A stretch of DNA of 15,893 nt from NCBI GenBank assembly GCA_002409455.1, contig DHNI01000118.1, positions 26,223-42,115 on the forward strand. The letters run 5' to 3'. This DNA is from Firmicutes bacterium UBA5420 (GTDB lineage Bacteria > Bacillota > Limnochordia > Darwinibacteriales > Darwinibacteriaceae). Under the pieces are notes generated by a model. That model made no database searches, was not told the DNA's origin, and worked only from the letters and a program-made list of their open reading frames with translations. Shown here piece by piece: positions 1 to 6,411 of this stretch. Made by a program: the position numbers and the translations under genes. Each line of letters begins with the position of its first letter. Position 1 is the stretch's first letter.

Positions 1-344
1 ACATCGCCAGTAAGGGTGGAAGTGAAGTGTTGCCCTGCCAGTATCCCGCTGATCAGTCGCATCGTAGTTCCCGAATTTCCTACATCGAGTGCACCGGTTG
101 GCCTCTTCAGGCCCCTCAGCCCCTGCCCATGCACAACGATGGATGTACCAAGACTCTCAATTTGTACACCCAGCTGCCGAAAGCATTTGATCGTACCTAA
201 GCAATCTGCCCCAGGCAAAAAGCCCTTAATCTGGCCTTTACCCCGGCTAATGCTCAGGAGCATCACAGCCCTATGAGAGATGGATTTATCACCTGGAACA
301 GAGATCCGACCTTCGATCTTCTCAATTCTACGTACAGTTAACAA
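1..344 (-). CDS. aroA: 3-phosphoshikimate 1-carboxyvinyltransferase (EPSP synthase), 5' part, cut by window edge
   Basis: Joins phosphoenolpyruvate to shikimate 3-phosphate, the sixth step of the shikimate pathway to chorismate, in the cytosol. Only the first 114 codons are present; the rest lies beyond position 1. The translation carries the PEP-site motif GDKSISHR at residues 18-25 and the second signature NSGTTMR at residues 90-96. The NSGTTMR form, rather than the NAGTAMR form of E. coli, is what I associate with Gram-positive enzymes. The start is TTG at 344-342, the only usable start between an in-frame TGA and the conserved region. It is preceded by AGGGGG with a 9-base gap. The gene is divergent from thrS and has its own promoter at 365-394. 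Family assignment is secure; the start codon is very likely. Confidence 0.96.
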   Translation of the reverse strand, partial: MLTVRRIEKIEGRISVPGDKSISHRAVMLLSISRGKGQIKGFLPGADCLGTIKCFRQLGVQIESLGTSIVVHGQGLRGLKRPTGALDVGNSGTTMRLISGILAGQHFTSTLTGD

Positions 345-364
345 TACAAACCGCCCCCTACCTC

Positions 365-394
365 ATTAAAGAAGTGTTTGGACGTGTTTGTCAA
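365..394 (-). promoter_or_regulatory. Putative sigma-A promoter of aroA
   Basis: Read on the minus strand, a perfect -35 box TTGACA (394-389) is followed after 18 bases by TTTAAT (370-365), a five-of-six match to the -10 consensus. Transcription would start near 359, giving a leader of only about 15 bases that begins almost at the ribosome binding site of aroA. The -35 box lies 20 bases from that of the divergent thrS promoter. Confidence 0.7.
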
Positions 395-414
395 GCTTTT
401 TCAGCAATTCACCC

Positions 415-443
415 TTGACAAAAGCCTTGAAGAGAATTATTCT
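415..443 (+). promoter_or_regulatory. Putative sigma-A promoter of the T-box/thrS transcript
   Basis: A perfect -35 box TTGACA at 415-420 is followed after exactly 17 bases by TATTCT at 438-443, a four-of-six match to the -10 consensus. Transcription would begin near 450, about 320 bases before the thrS start codon, which is a normal length for a T-box leader. Confidence 0.72.
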
Positions 444-449
444 TATGAC

Positions 450-746
450 AATAGACAAAGACGATGAACAGGAAAAGTAGCCACAACTAACCTGACAGAA
501 AAGGGAGTCTGGGCAATTACTGCGTAATTCCCTGGCTGAAAGCTCCCCCTGGCGCGTTTTGGTGAAGACCACCTAGGAGTTGCCCACTGAACTGGCGGAA
601 CACAGATTCCTCAAAGTAAGTGAGGCCGGAGGCACCGTTATATGCTTGCAAGAGTGGATTTGTCTCCAATGTACTATTTGAGACAATCAATTTGGGTGGA
701 ACCGCGACAACCTCGTCCCATGTGGATGCAGGTTGTTTTATATTTT
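450..746 (+). promoter_or_regulatory. T-box riboswitch (tRNA-Thr-responsive leader) of thrS
   Basis: This untranslated leader fills most of the 425-base gap between aroA and thrS. The invariant T-box sequence TGGGTGGAACCGCGAC lies at 693-708, followed by TCGTCCCA (713-720), which can pair with its TGGG to make the antiterminator. Stem I is visible as TGGGCAA (510-516) pairing with TTGCCCA (580-586), with CTCC (543-546) and GGAG (576-579) inside it. A perfect hairpin TTGTCTC/GAGACAA (660-666 and 680-686) precedes the T-box as a stem III candidate. The specifier codon should be for threonine; ACT at 591-593, just after stem I and followed by G, is the best candidate, with ACA nearby as an alternative. 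By the known T-box mechanism, uncharged tRNA-Thr would stabilise the antiterminator and turn thrS on. Class assignment is firm; the specifier choice is tentative. Confidence 0.94.
707..746 (+). terminator. Regulated intrinsic terminator of the T-box leader
   Basis: ACAACCT (707-713) pairs with AGGTTGT (730-736), and CGTCC (714-718) pairs with GGATG (724-728) with one bulged C. The hairpin is followed by a T-rich run, 736-746. Its 5' arm includes the bases needed for the antiterminator, so the two structures exclude each other, as expected for a T-box switch. Confidence 0.9.
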
Positions 747-769
747 CCCAAAGAAAGGAGCGAATCATC

Positions 770-2503
770 GTGGATGAAAACATTGGAATGATTAACCAAG
801 AGGAGGTCATGCGCCATACGGCAGCCCATATCATGGCACAGGCTGTGTTGAGGTTGTGGCCTGAGACGAAGATCGCGATTGGACCTGTGATCAAAAACGG
901 CTTTTACTATGACTTTGATCTAGAGCACCGGTTTACTCCAGAAGATTTAGAGAAGATTGAAGCGGAAATGGAAAAGATTATCGCTGAGGATCTTCCTATT
1001 GTTCGGGAAGAACTGACCAATGATGAGGCTGTGGAATTATTCGCTGCCCAAAACCAAGATTACAAACTTGAACTTTTGGAGGGACTCGACAGCGACATCA
1101 GTGTGTACCGGCAAGGTGATTTTATCGATCTATGTCGCGGGCCCCATTTAGAGTCTACCTCCAAGGTCAAGCACTTCAAGTTGCAAAGCATTGCGGGCGC
1201 TTATTGGCGCGGCGACTCCAAAAGGACTATGCTACAGAGAATCTATGGCTTGGCCTTCCTAAATGGCAAAGATCTGCGTACACATCTGCGTATGCTGGAA
1301 GAAGCAGCCAAAAGGGATCACCGAGTTCTCGGACGACAGCTTGATTTATTTAGCATTCAAGAAGAAGGGCCTGGGTTTCCTTTCTTCCATCCAAAGGGCA
1401 TGGTATTGCGCAATGTACTAGAAGAGTACTGGCGCGAAGAACATCGCAAACACGGCTATGTCGAAATCAAGACACCAATCATGCTCCATGAGGATCTGTG
1501 GCATCGCTCAGGGCACTGGGATAACTACAAAGATAACATGTACTTTTCCACAATTGATGAACAAACCTTTGCCATTAAACCCATGAACTGCCCAGGGGCC
1601 ATGCTCCTTTATAAACGTAAACTCCATTCCTATCGAGATCTGCCGATCCGCATGGCAGAAATGGGCTTGGTACACCGTCATGAATTGTCTGGAACACTCC
1701 ATGGACTCATGCGTGTCCGTGCCTTTACACAAGATGATGCCCATATCTTCATGCTCCCCTCCCAAATCCAAGAAGAGATTGAAGGAGTCATTGATTTCGT
1801 TGACGAAGTCTACAAGGCCTTTGGATTCAAATATCATGTGGAGCTTTCTACTAAGCCTGAAAATGCCATTGGTGACGATGCGATGTGGGATGTGGCCATA
1901 GAGGCCCTCCGGCATTCACTCGAAGCGAAAAAGCTTGCCTATGTGGTCAATGAAGGTGATGGAGCTTTTTACGGGCCGAAAATTGACTTCCATTTGGAAG
2001 ACAGTATCGGAAGGACTTGGCAATGTGCTACTATTCAGTTAGACTTTGCCATGCCAGAGCGTTTCGATCTCACCTATACTGATGAAGACAATGAACGCAA
2101 GCGGCCTGTGATGATTCATCGTGTGCTCTATGGGGCGTTAGAACGTTTTATGGCCATTTTAGTGGAACACACTGCAGGTGCCTTTCCCACATGGTTAGCA
2201 CCAGTTCAAGTCCAGGTGATTCCGGTAGGCGACGACTACCTTGACTATGCCAATCAAGTGGAAGAAACTCTCTTCCAAGAGGGCATACGTGTCGAAGTGG
2301 ATCGCAGAAGCGAAAAACTTGGCAAGAAGATTCGCGAGGCACAGTTGCAGCAAATCCCGTTCATGCTTGTGGTGGGGCAAAAGGAAAGGGATGCTGGTCA
2401 GGTCGCGGTGAGACACCGACGCCAAGGAGATTTAGGTTCCCTGGATCTTGGGGAGTTTTTAAGCAGAATCAAGGAAGAGATTACTCAAAAAACGCATGAC
2501 TAA
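770..2503 (+). CDS. thrS: Threonine--tRNA ligase lacking the TGS domain
   Basis: Charges tRNA-Thr with threonine and edits mischarged serine in the cytosol. I chose the GTG at 770 because AAAGGAG (754-760) stands 9 bases before it; any upstream extension would translate the T-box. The protein has 577 residues. The editing domain has HTAAH at 16-20 and CRGPH at 122-126. The class II catalytic core follows, with motif 2 around VHRHELSG (301-308) and the zinc ligands C274, H325 and H450. Motif 3 is near GALERF (455-460), and the anticodon-binding domain runs from about 476. These zinc ligands match E. coli C334, H385 and H511 with a constant offset of about 60 residues. The missing 60 residues are the N-terminal TGS domain. 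All catalytic and editing residues checked are present, so the enzyme should be active. It is the only gene between its T-box and its terminator. Confidence 0.97.
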   Translation: MDENIGMINQEEVMRHTAAHIMAQAVLRLWPETKIAIGPVIKNGFYYDFDLEHRFTPEDLEKIEAEMEKIIAEDLPIVREELTNDEAVELFAAQNQDYKLELLEGLDSDISVYRQGDFIDLCRGPHLESTSKVKHFKLQSIAGAYWRGDSKRTMLQRIYGLAFLNGKDLRTHLRMLEEAAKRDHRVLGRQLDLFSIQEEGPGFPFFHPKGMVLRNVLEEYWREEHRKHGYVEIKTPIMLHEDLWHRSGHWDNYKDNMYFSTIDEQTFAIKPMNCPGAMLLYKRKLHSYRDLPIRMAEMGLVHRHELSGTLHGLMRVRAFTQDDAHIFMLPSQIQEEIEGVIDFVDEVYKAFGFKYHVELSTKPENAIGDDAMWDVAIEALRHSLEAKKLAYVVNEGDGAFYGPKIDFHLEDSIGRTWQCATIQLDFAMPERFDLTYTDEDNERKRPVMIHRVLYGALERFMAILVEHTAGAFPTWLAPVQVQVIPVGDDYLDYANQVEETLFQEGIRVEVDRRSEKLGKKIREAQLQQIPFMLVVGQKERDAGQVAVRHRRQGDLGSLDLGEFLSRIKEEITQKTHD

Positions 2504-2509
2504 AATAGC

Positions 2510-2553
2510 GGAGTCGACTCGCCTTACGGCAAATCGACTCCTTCTTCTTTTTT
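2510..2553 (+). terminator. Intrinsic terminator of thrS
   Basis: GGAGTCGA (2510-2517) pairs with TCGACTCC (2534-2541), with an inner GCC/GGC pair around TTAC. The run TTCTTCTTTTTT follows at 2542-2553. It starts 6 bases after the thrS stop and touches the stop of the convergent minus-strand gene. On the minus strand the T-run after the stem is poor, so its use in that direction is doubtful. Confidence 0.88.
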
Positions 2554-3005
2554 CACCAGATAACCCTCAGGGAGTAGCTTTTAAACTGATTATGTTTACC
2601 CACGAGTAATACGCCAAAGACCATGAGGACTCGCAATTCCTGCAGCAAGGGGTGATGTTCGTCTACTCCCTCGGCCATTAAGAAAGGTGTGTCCAACGCT
2701 CGTTCTAATATGTTCAGTTGGTCATCTGTGAATCCTGTTAGAAAGCGCAGATCTCGGGCTGGGACAACATTGCGCAGGTCGTGCGGTATCCGTCCAACAT
2801 CGCCCTCCTGGAAGTGGTTATAAAACTCTCTCCAGCGCTCGGTACGTAAGCCCAAAAATTCTGCAACTTGATCATGGCTCGCATAACCTTTTTCTACGCA
2901 ATCCACCGCTATTTTCACTCGTAAATGCGGGTGTCCCTCGCAAGCCTTACCCAAAAACTGCAATGATGACTGTACATACAAAGGATCTAAACGATTAATA
3001 AGCAT
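2553..3005 (-). CDS. Protein of unknown function, 150 residues
   Basis: I do not recognise this family. The product is soluble in appearance, with no signal peptide or membrane segment. Residues about 40-65 (around SHDQVAEFLGL) could form a helix-turn-helix, but this is a weak impression. The open frame is supported by a strong GAGGAGGT directly before the ATG at 3005. That spacing is only about 1 base and therefore poor for this ATG. The third codon, ATT, sits at an ideal distance of about 7 bases and could be a rare non-canonical start; otherwise translation begins inefficiently at the ATG. The gene follows the JAMM-LysM gene after 107 bases and converges on thrS. A 27-base motif shared with the region upstream of glsA lies 32 bases before the ATG. 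It is probably a real gene; the function is unknown. Confidence 0.7.
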   Translation of the reverse strand: MLINRLDPLYVQSSLQFLGKACEGHPHLRVKIAVDCVEKGYASHDQVAEFLGLRTERWREFYNHFQEGDVGRIPHDLRNVVPARDLRFLTGFTDDQLNILERALDTPFLMAEGVDEHHPLLQELRVLMVFGVLLVGKHNQFKSYSLRVIW

Positions 3006-3037
3006 ACCTCCTCAACCCCTCCCTGGTTTTATTGCTA

Positions 3038-3064
3038 TTCGAGGCGGAGCTGTGAAATCCTGCC
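3038..3064 (-). repeat. Intergenic 27-base motif, copy A (upstream of the unknown gene)
   Basis: Read on the minus strand this is GGCAGGATTT, then 12 variable bases, then TCGAA. Copy B at 5070-5096 has the same layout, in the same orientation and also upstream of a gene. It lies within the 107-base gap 3006-3112, where I saw no terminator. It may be a regulator site or part of a promoter; neither is established. Confidence 0.5.
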
Positions 3065-3112
3065 TATTTTCCTATTTTTATGAATTTTGAAGCATCCTAT
3101 CTGACAATTCGG

Positions 3113-4075
3113 TTATTTCTGTCTGGGATCAACAGGAACCCGCAAAACCGTGCCAGTCCGAAGAACACTTGGATTTTCAAGCTGGTTTTCGTCAACAATG
3201 AGGCGGAACAAGCTGGGGTCACCCCACAGTTTTCCCGCAATAGACCAGAGGGTGTCTCCGTGCTCTACCACATAATCCATATAGCGAGGAACCGTCGATG
3301 GTGGAGCAATCGTGGTGGTTCCTGGCTCAACTGCTGGCGGAGTAGGCGTAGGCTCTGGAACCGCAGTGTCTGCCTCCGCCTCTGCCTCGATCTGGACGGG
3401 GGGCACCTCCGAAACAAGTTGACCAACAGGCTCTGAGCTCAGGAATAGCTCGCGGATAATGGGAAAACCAACGGCTACCCCGGCTGCCAACAAGCATATA
3501 GCCAATACCACTACGACAGTTCGCAGCCACGGGCCAGGGTGACCTTCGGCGGTAATTCCCACTTCATTTTCAGCCATATCGCGCAGGACATAGTACCCTT
3601 TAAGCCGCTTCCACTGGCCCTGAACGAGATGATAAGCTGCACGCTCATGGGCTAGGTTATCCATGACATAGGCTATCTGCCAAGGTTCCGGGAAAAACCG
3701 CTCGTGTTGCTTCTTATCAAAATCAGATAAAAATACGCCAAAGCCAGGATGAGTATGGCTCCAGCCTACGATTTCCTCGCCGGCCTTGAGTGCCAATTCG
3801 ACTGTTCGATAGTGATCAGCATGAATAACCAAGCGTGAGGCATCGCTTCTTTGCGGAATCGGAACAAAACGTTCCACAATGATCTCATATTCCTCCGCCG
3901 TCTTTAGATCTTTCTTTCGTCCAATCAGAAATCCACCATGCTCTCCCTGGGAGTGAAGATGAGAGAATTGATCCAAGGCAAGCATGACTTCCTCACGGAA
4001 AACTAAACGCGGAAAGGGACCTGCCTTACCCACCAAAAATCTCCTCGTGGAAAAAGTTATGCGTTCACTACCCAT
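3113..4075 (-). CDS. Membrane-anchored JAMM/MPN metalloprotease-like protein with C-terminal LysM domain
   Basis: A 320-residue protein with an unusual domain order. Residues about 22-165 form a JAB1/MPN domain with the full JAMM zinc motif: E45 in GEHGGFLIG, then H107, H109, S117 and D120 in the pattern HTH-x7-S-x-x-D. JAMM enzymes are zinc isopeptidases or peptidases acting next to ubiquitin-like tails or other peptide bonds. A hydrophobic segment at about 185-207 is followed by a Pro/Glu/Ala-rich linker (about 214-264) and a LysM domain (267-313, with GDTLWSIA), which binds peptidoglycan N-acetylglucosamine. With no N-terminal signal, the likely topology is JAMM domain in the cytosol and LysM outside, though I infer this. 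The ATG at 4075 has GGGAGAG upstream, placed over the glsA stop, so the two genes are probably co-transcribed. The substrate is unknown; no ubiquitin-like or E1-like gene is nearby. Confidence 0.9.
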   Translation of the reverse strand: MGSERITFSTRRFLVGKAGPFPRLVFREEVMLALDQFSHLHSQGEHGGFLIGRKKDLKTAEEYEIIVERFVPIPQRSDASRLVIHADHYRTVELALKAGEEIVGWSHTHPGFGVFLSDFDKKQHERFFPEPWQIAYVMDNLAHERAAYHLVQGQWKRLKGYYVLRDMAENEVGITAEGHPGPWLRTVVVVLAICLLAAGVAVGFPIIRELFLSSEPVGQLVSEVPPVQIEAEAEADTAVPEPTPTPPAVEPGTTTIAPPSTVPRYMDYVVEHGDTLWSIAGKLWGDPSLFRLIVDENQLENPSVLRTGTVLRVPVDPRQK

Positions 4076-4087
4076 GGCACTCTCCCT

Positions 4088-5011
4088 CTAAAAGATGCTG
4101 AAGTCTAAAACCTCGGACAAGCGTCTCAACATGCTAATACCAACGACACTATTTCCTTTACGATCTAAAGCGGGCCCAAAGGTTGCCACACCATATTGTC
4201 CAGGAACCACTCCTAGGATGCCACCGGCGACTCCACTCTTTGCAGGGATCCCTACTTGGATGGCAAATTCACCCGAGCCATTGTACATACCACAAGTAAC
4301 CATAAATGTCGATACTAAACGTACAGCATTGGCAGACACAATGGGAGATCCCGCTTCATTTATACCTTTCGTAGCCAGAAACATGCCTATGCGGGCTAAA
4401 TCGGCACAATTTACCAAAATTGAACATTGGCGGAAGTAAAGATCGAGTACATCATCCACATCCCCTTCGATGCCGTTAATGTCCTTCAGAAAATAAGCCA
4501 AGGCCCGATTGCGGTGGCCTGTCTCCTTCTCAGACTTATAAACAGATTCGTCTATTTCTATCTGCCGACCCAAAATCTTCTCTAGCAGCCCAGCAATAAG
4601 TCCAAATCTTTCCTCCACCGATGGGCCAGGAATTAGCGAACAAACCGCTATCGCCCCTGCGTTAATCATAGGATTCAGGGGTTTTTGCTCTGAGGTCTCC
4701 AGCTTAACGATACTGTTGAAAGAATCTCCCGTTGGTTCCGACCCAACTTTGGCAAAAACCGCCTCGGGTCCACGGTGCTCTAAAGCCACCAAGAGGCTCA
4801 GCACTTTGGAGATACTCTGAAGCGAAAAGTAAACGTCGGTATCGCCTGCTTCAAAGAGCCCCCTTGTGGTCATGAGAGCTAGCCCGGCCATTTTTGCATC
4901 TGCCTTTTTTAATTCGGGAATATAACTAGCTAACTGACCCCGTTCAGCGTCTTTTCTATATTCTCGCACAGTCTCCTCTAAAAGCCTGCCATAATCAAAT
5001 GCCGAATTCAC
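4088..5011 (-). CDS. glsA: Glutaminase (serine-dependent beta-lactamase-fold type)
   Basis: Hydrolyses L-glutamine to glutamate and ammonia in the cytosol. The 307-residue length is typical of the YbaS/YlaM family. The catalytic S66-x-x-K69 is present in QSISKV. Substrate residues fall at or next to the family's usual numbers: N117 in NPMINAG, E161, N168, Y192 and Y243, followed by the PAKSGVAGG motif at 256-264. The start is GTG at 5011, chosen for GGGAGG with a 7-base gap; an out-of-frame ATG overlaps it by one base. It is the first gene of a likely operon with the JAMM-LysM gene, whose ATG is 12 bases past the glsA TAG. In other bacteria such glutaminases serve nitrogen supply or acid resistance; which applies here is not shown by the sequence. 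Confidence 0.96.
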   Translation of the reverse strand: MNSAFDYGRLLEETVREYRKDAERGQLASYIPELKKADAKMAGLALMTTRGLFEAGDTDVYFSLQSISKVLSLLVALEHRGPEAVFAKVGSEPTGDSFNSIVKLETSEQKPLNPMINAGAIAVCSLIPGPSVEERFGLIAGLLEKILGRQIEIDESVYKSEKETGHRNRALAYFLKDINGIEGDVDDVLDLYFRQCSILVNCADLARIGMFLATKGINEAGSPIVSANAVRLVSTFMVTCGMYNGSGEFAIQVGIPAKSGVAGGILGVVPGQYGVATFGPALDRKGNSVVGISMLRRLSEVLDFSIF

Positions 5012-5069
5012 ATCGCTACCTCCCGCACAAAAAGCTAGGCTGTGTCAGCCCCAATGATATGGAAATAAC

Positions 5070-5096
5070 TTCTATGTATGCACCCAAAATCCTGCC
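5070..5096 (-). repeat. Intergenic 27-base motif, copy B (upstream of glsA)
   Basis: On the minus strand it reads GGCAGGATTT, 12 variable bases, then TAGAA, matching copy A (3038-3064) in both conserved blocks at identical spacing. It lies 58 bases before the glsA start and just after the terminator of the upstream cyclase gene, which is where a promoter or operator for glsA is expected. I could not identify a convincing -35/-10 pair in this 100-base gap. Confidence 0.5.
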
Positions 5097-5100
5097 CTTG

Positions 5101-5124
5101 AAAAAAGAACCCTAGGCAGGGTCC
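5101..5124 (-). terminator. Intrinsic terminator overlapping the stop codon of the second cyclase gene
   Basis: On the minus strand GGACCCT (5124-5118) pairs with AGGGTTC (5113-5107) around a GCCT loop, with one G-T wobble. Six T residues follow (5106-5101). The TAG stop of the cyclase gene lies at the loop and 3' arm of the hairpin. It would end the transcript that comes from ysxC and the two cyclase genes. Confidence 0.75.
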
Positions 5125-6365
5125 TTGATCGTGTTCCACATCTGAATGTTGTTTTTTCCTGAGCGTTTTGCTCTGTACATAGCCTGATCCGCGAACAGCA
5201 AAAGTTGCCTCTTATCCTGCGTATGTTGTGGGGTGGCAGCAATCCCCAAGGAAACAGTAATTGGCTCGGACCATTTCGGATTCTTTAATGCAGCCAGATT
5301 ATCCATAATGCGCTCAGCAACACGCAGGGCCCCGCTAGAGTCCATCCCCTTCAAGAAAACCACAAACTCATCGCCACCATAGCGAATCACTTGATCGTCA
5401 GAACGCACGCTGTGGTGAATGGTCTCCACCAACCTCTTCAGAACCTTGTCACCTTCCGCATGTCCGTAGGTATTGTTAAACACAGCAAAGTCATCAATAT
5501 CCATAAAAAGTAGCGCAATGTCGTCTTGCGAAGGCTCACTTAGCCAGTTGTTTAAATAACGGAAATTGTTAGCTCCCGTCATCTCATCAATGATAAGTTC
5601 CTCTTCTAGCTCTTCTCTAAGGGCCCGCTCGGCACTGACTTCTGCGGCCGCTTTTAACAATCCTGAAAGATTGACCAAGAGCAACGCAAAGGCAATCAGG
5701 CCCCAAAAACCATAGCTTATGACAAAAAAGGTAAAGATGATTCCGATGAATCCACTGCTCAAACTACTAAAGAAACTCATCTTGAGCACAGTCCTCATCT
5801 GGGCCCACCATGAAACGCCCTTCCAAATCGCCACAATGTAGCATACTGAGCCAATATTACAGAAGATGTAAACCCCTGTGGCAACGGTCACAGCAACAAC
5901 TAAGCCAAATCCTGTCGTACCAAGGACACTGGTCAAATATTCAAGACTCAAAGATGCAAGAAGAGCGGACAAGGCAAATTGGGCAGCGTTAAACATGGTG
6001 CGCCGCCATTCTTTCTTGTTTCGGATACCGTCATAAATCCCAAGTAGTATCGAAATTATCATGGCTGGTGTCGCGCCCGTCAAGTAGATCATCGGGACGA
6101 CCGTAGACGTTCCCAAGGAAATATCGGTGCGTTCGCTAATGCGTACCGAAACGCCCTGTAAGTACATTTGCAGAACAACAAGAACCGGTAAGTGTAGCCA
6201 GCTTCCTTCACGAACACCACTATAAAAAAGGATCCCCATGGCCACAGTAATAACTGTTATACAGTATATGCTCCTATTTGACCTTCGGTCAATATCCTTG
6301 GATAACAAGCAAACACCCCCAGCCCCGACTTCCTCAATATGGGTATTTTCTTTACAGAATCCCAA
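5112..6365 (-). CDS. Membrane-bound diguanylate cyclase (GGDEF), second of a tandem pair
   Basis: Predicted to make cyclic di-GMP from two GTP. The 417-residue protein has an N-terminal multi-spanning membrane domain (about 33-235, six or more hydrophobic segments), then a short charged helix (about 240-260). The GGDEF domain runs from about 260, with RYGGDEF at 328-334. The product-inhibition I-site R-x-x-D is present as RSDD at 321-324, five residues before GGDEF, so both the active site and feedback control look intact. No EAL or HD-GYP domain is present. The start is TTG at 6365, preceded by AAAGGAG with a 7-base gap. It is a close paralogue of the gene at 6412-7626, 46 bases upstream in transcription. 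The membrane domain probably senses a signal; I cannot name it. The motif WRRTMFN-x-x-QFALS near 120-133 is shared by both copies. Confidence 0.93.
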   Translation of the reverse strand: MGFCKENTHIEEVGAGGVCLLSKDIDRRSNRSIYCITVITVAMGILFYSGVREGSWLHLPVLVVLQMYLQGVSVRISERTDISLGTSTVVPMIYLTGATPAMIISILLGIYDGIRNKKEWRRTMFNAAQFALSALLASLSLEYLTSVLGTTGFGLVVAVTVATGVYIFCNIGSVCYIVAIWKGVSWWAQMRTVLKMSFFSSLSSGFIGIIFTFFVISYGFWGLIAFALLLVNLSGLLKAAAEVSAERALREELEEELIIDEMTGANNFRYLNNWLSEPSQDDIALLFMDIDDFAVFNNTYGHAEGDKVLKRLVETIHHSVRSDDQVIRYGGDEFVVFLKGMDSSGALRVAERIMDNLAALKNPKWSEPITVSLGIAATPQHTQDKRQLLLFADQAMYRAKRSGKNNIQMWNTIKDPA

Positions 6366-6411
6366 TGTCCTGCTCCTTTTGGGGCCCGGTTTATGAAAAA
6401 AGACACTAACC

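Noticed and set aside
16..276. Plus-strand open frame of 86 codons
   Set aside because: It is antisense to aroA, whose conserved motifs prove the minus strand is coding; the plus-strand peptide is proline/cysteine-rich and featureless.
620..769. In-frame extension of the thrS open frame upstream of the GTG at 770
   Set aside because: This DNA is the T-box riboswitch with its terminator, and the extension has no ribosome binding site and no TGS-like protein sequence.
3080..3436. Plus-strand open frame of 118 codons
   Set aside because: It mostly overlaps the LysM and linker part of the JAMM gene in antisense and has no clear ribosome binding site.
5029..5050. Small hairpin GGCTG-ACA-CAGCC followed by TAGCTTTTT before glsA, as an attenuator
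   Set aside because: The stem has only five pairs with a three-base loop and a weak T-run, and a stronger terminator lies just upstream at 5101-5124.
6278..6292. Perfect inverted repeat TTGACC-TTC-GGTCAA as a possible operator
   Set aside because: It lies within the coding sequence of the second cyclase, about 75 bases after the start, and is explained by ordinary codons (D-R-R-S); nothing else supports regulator binding.
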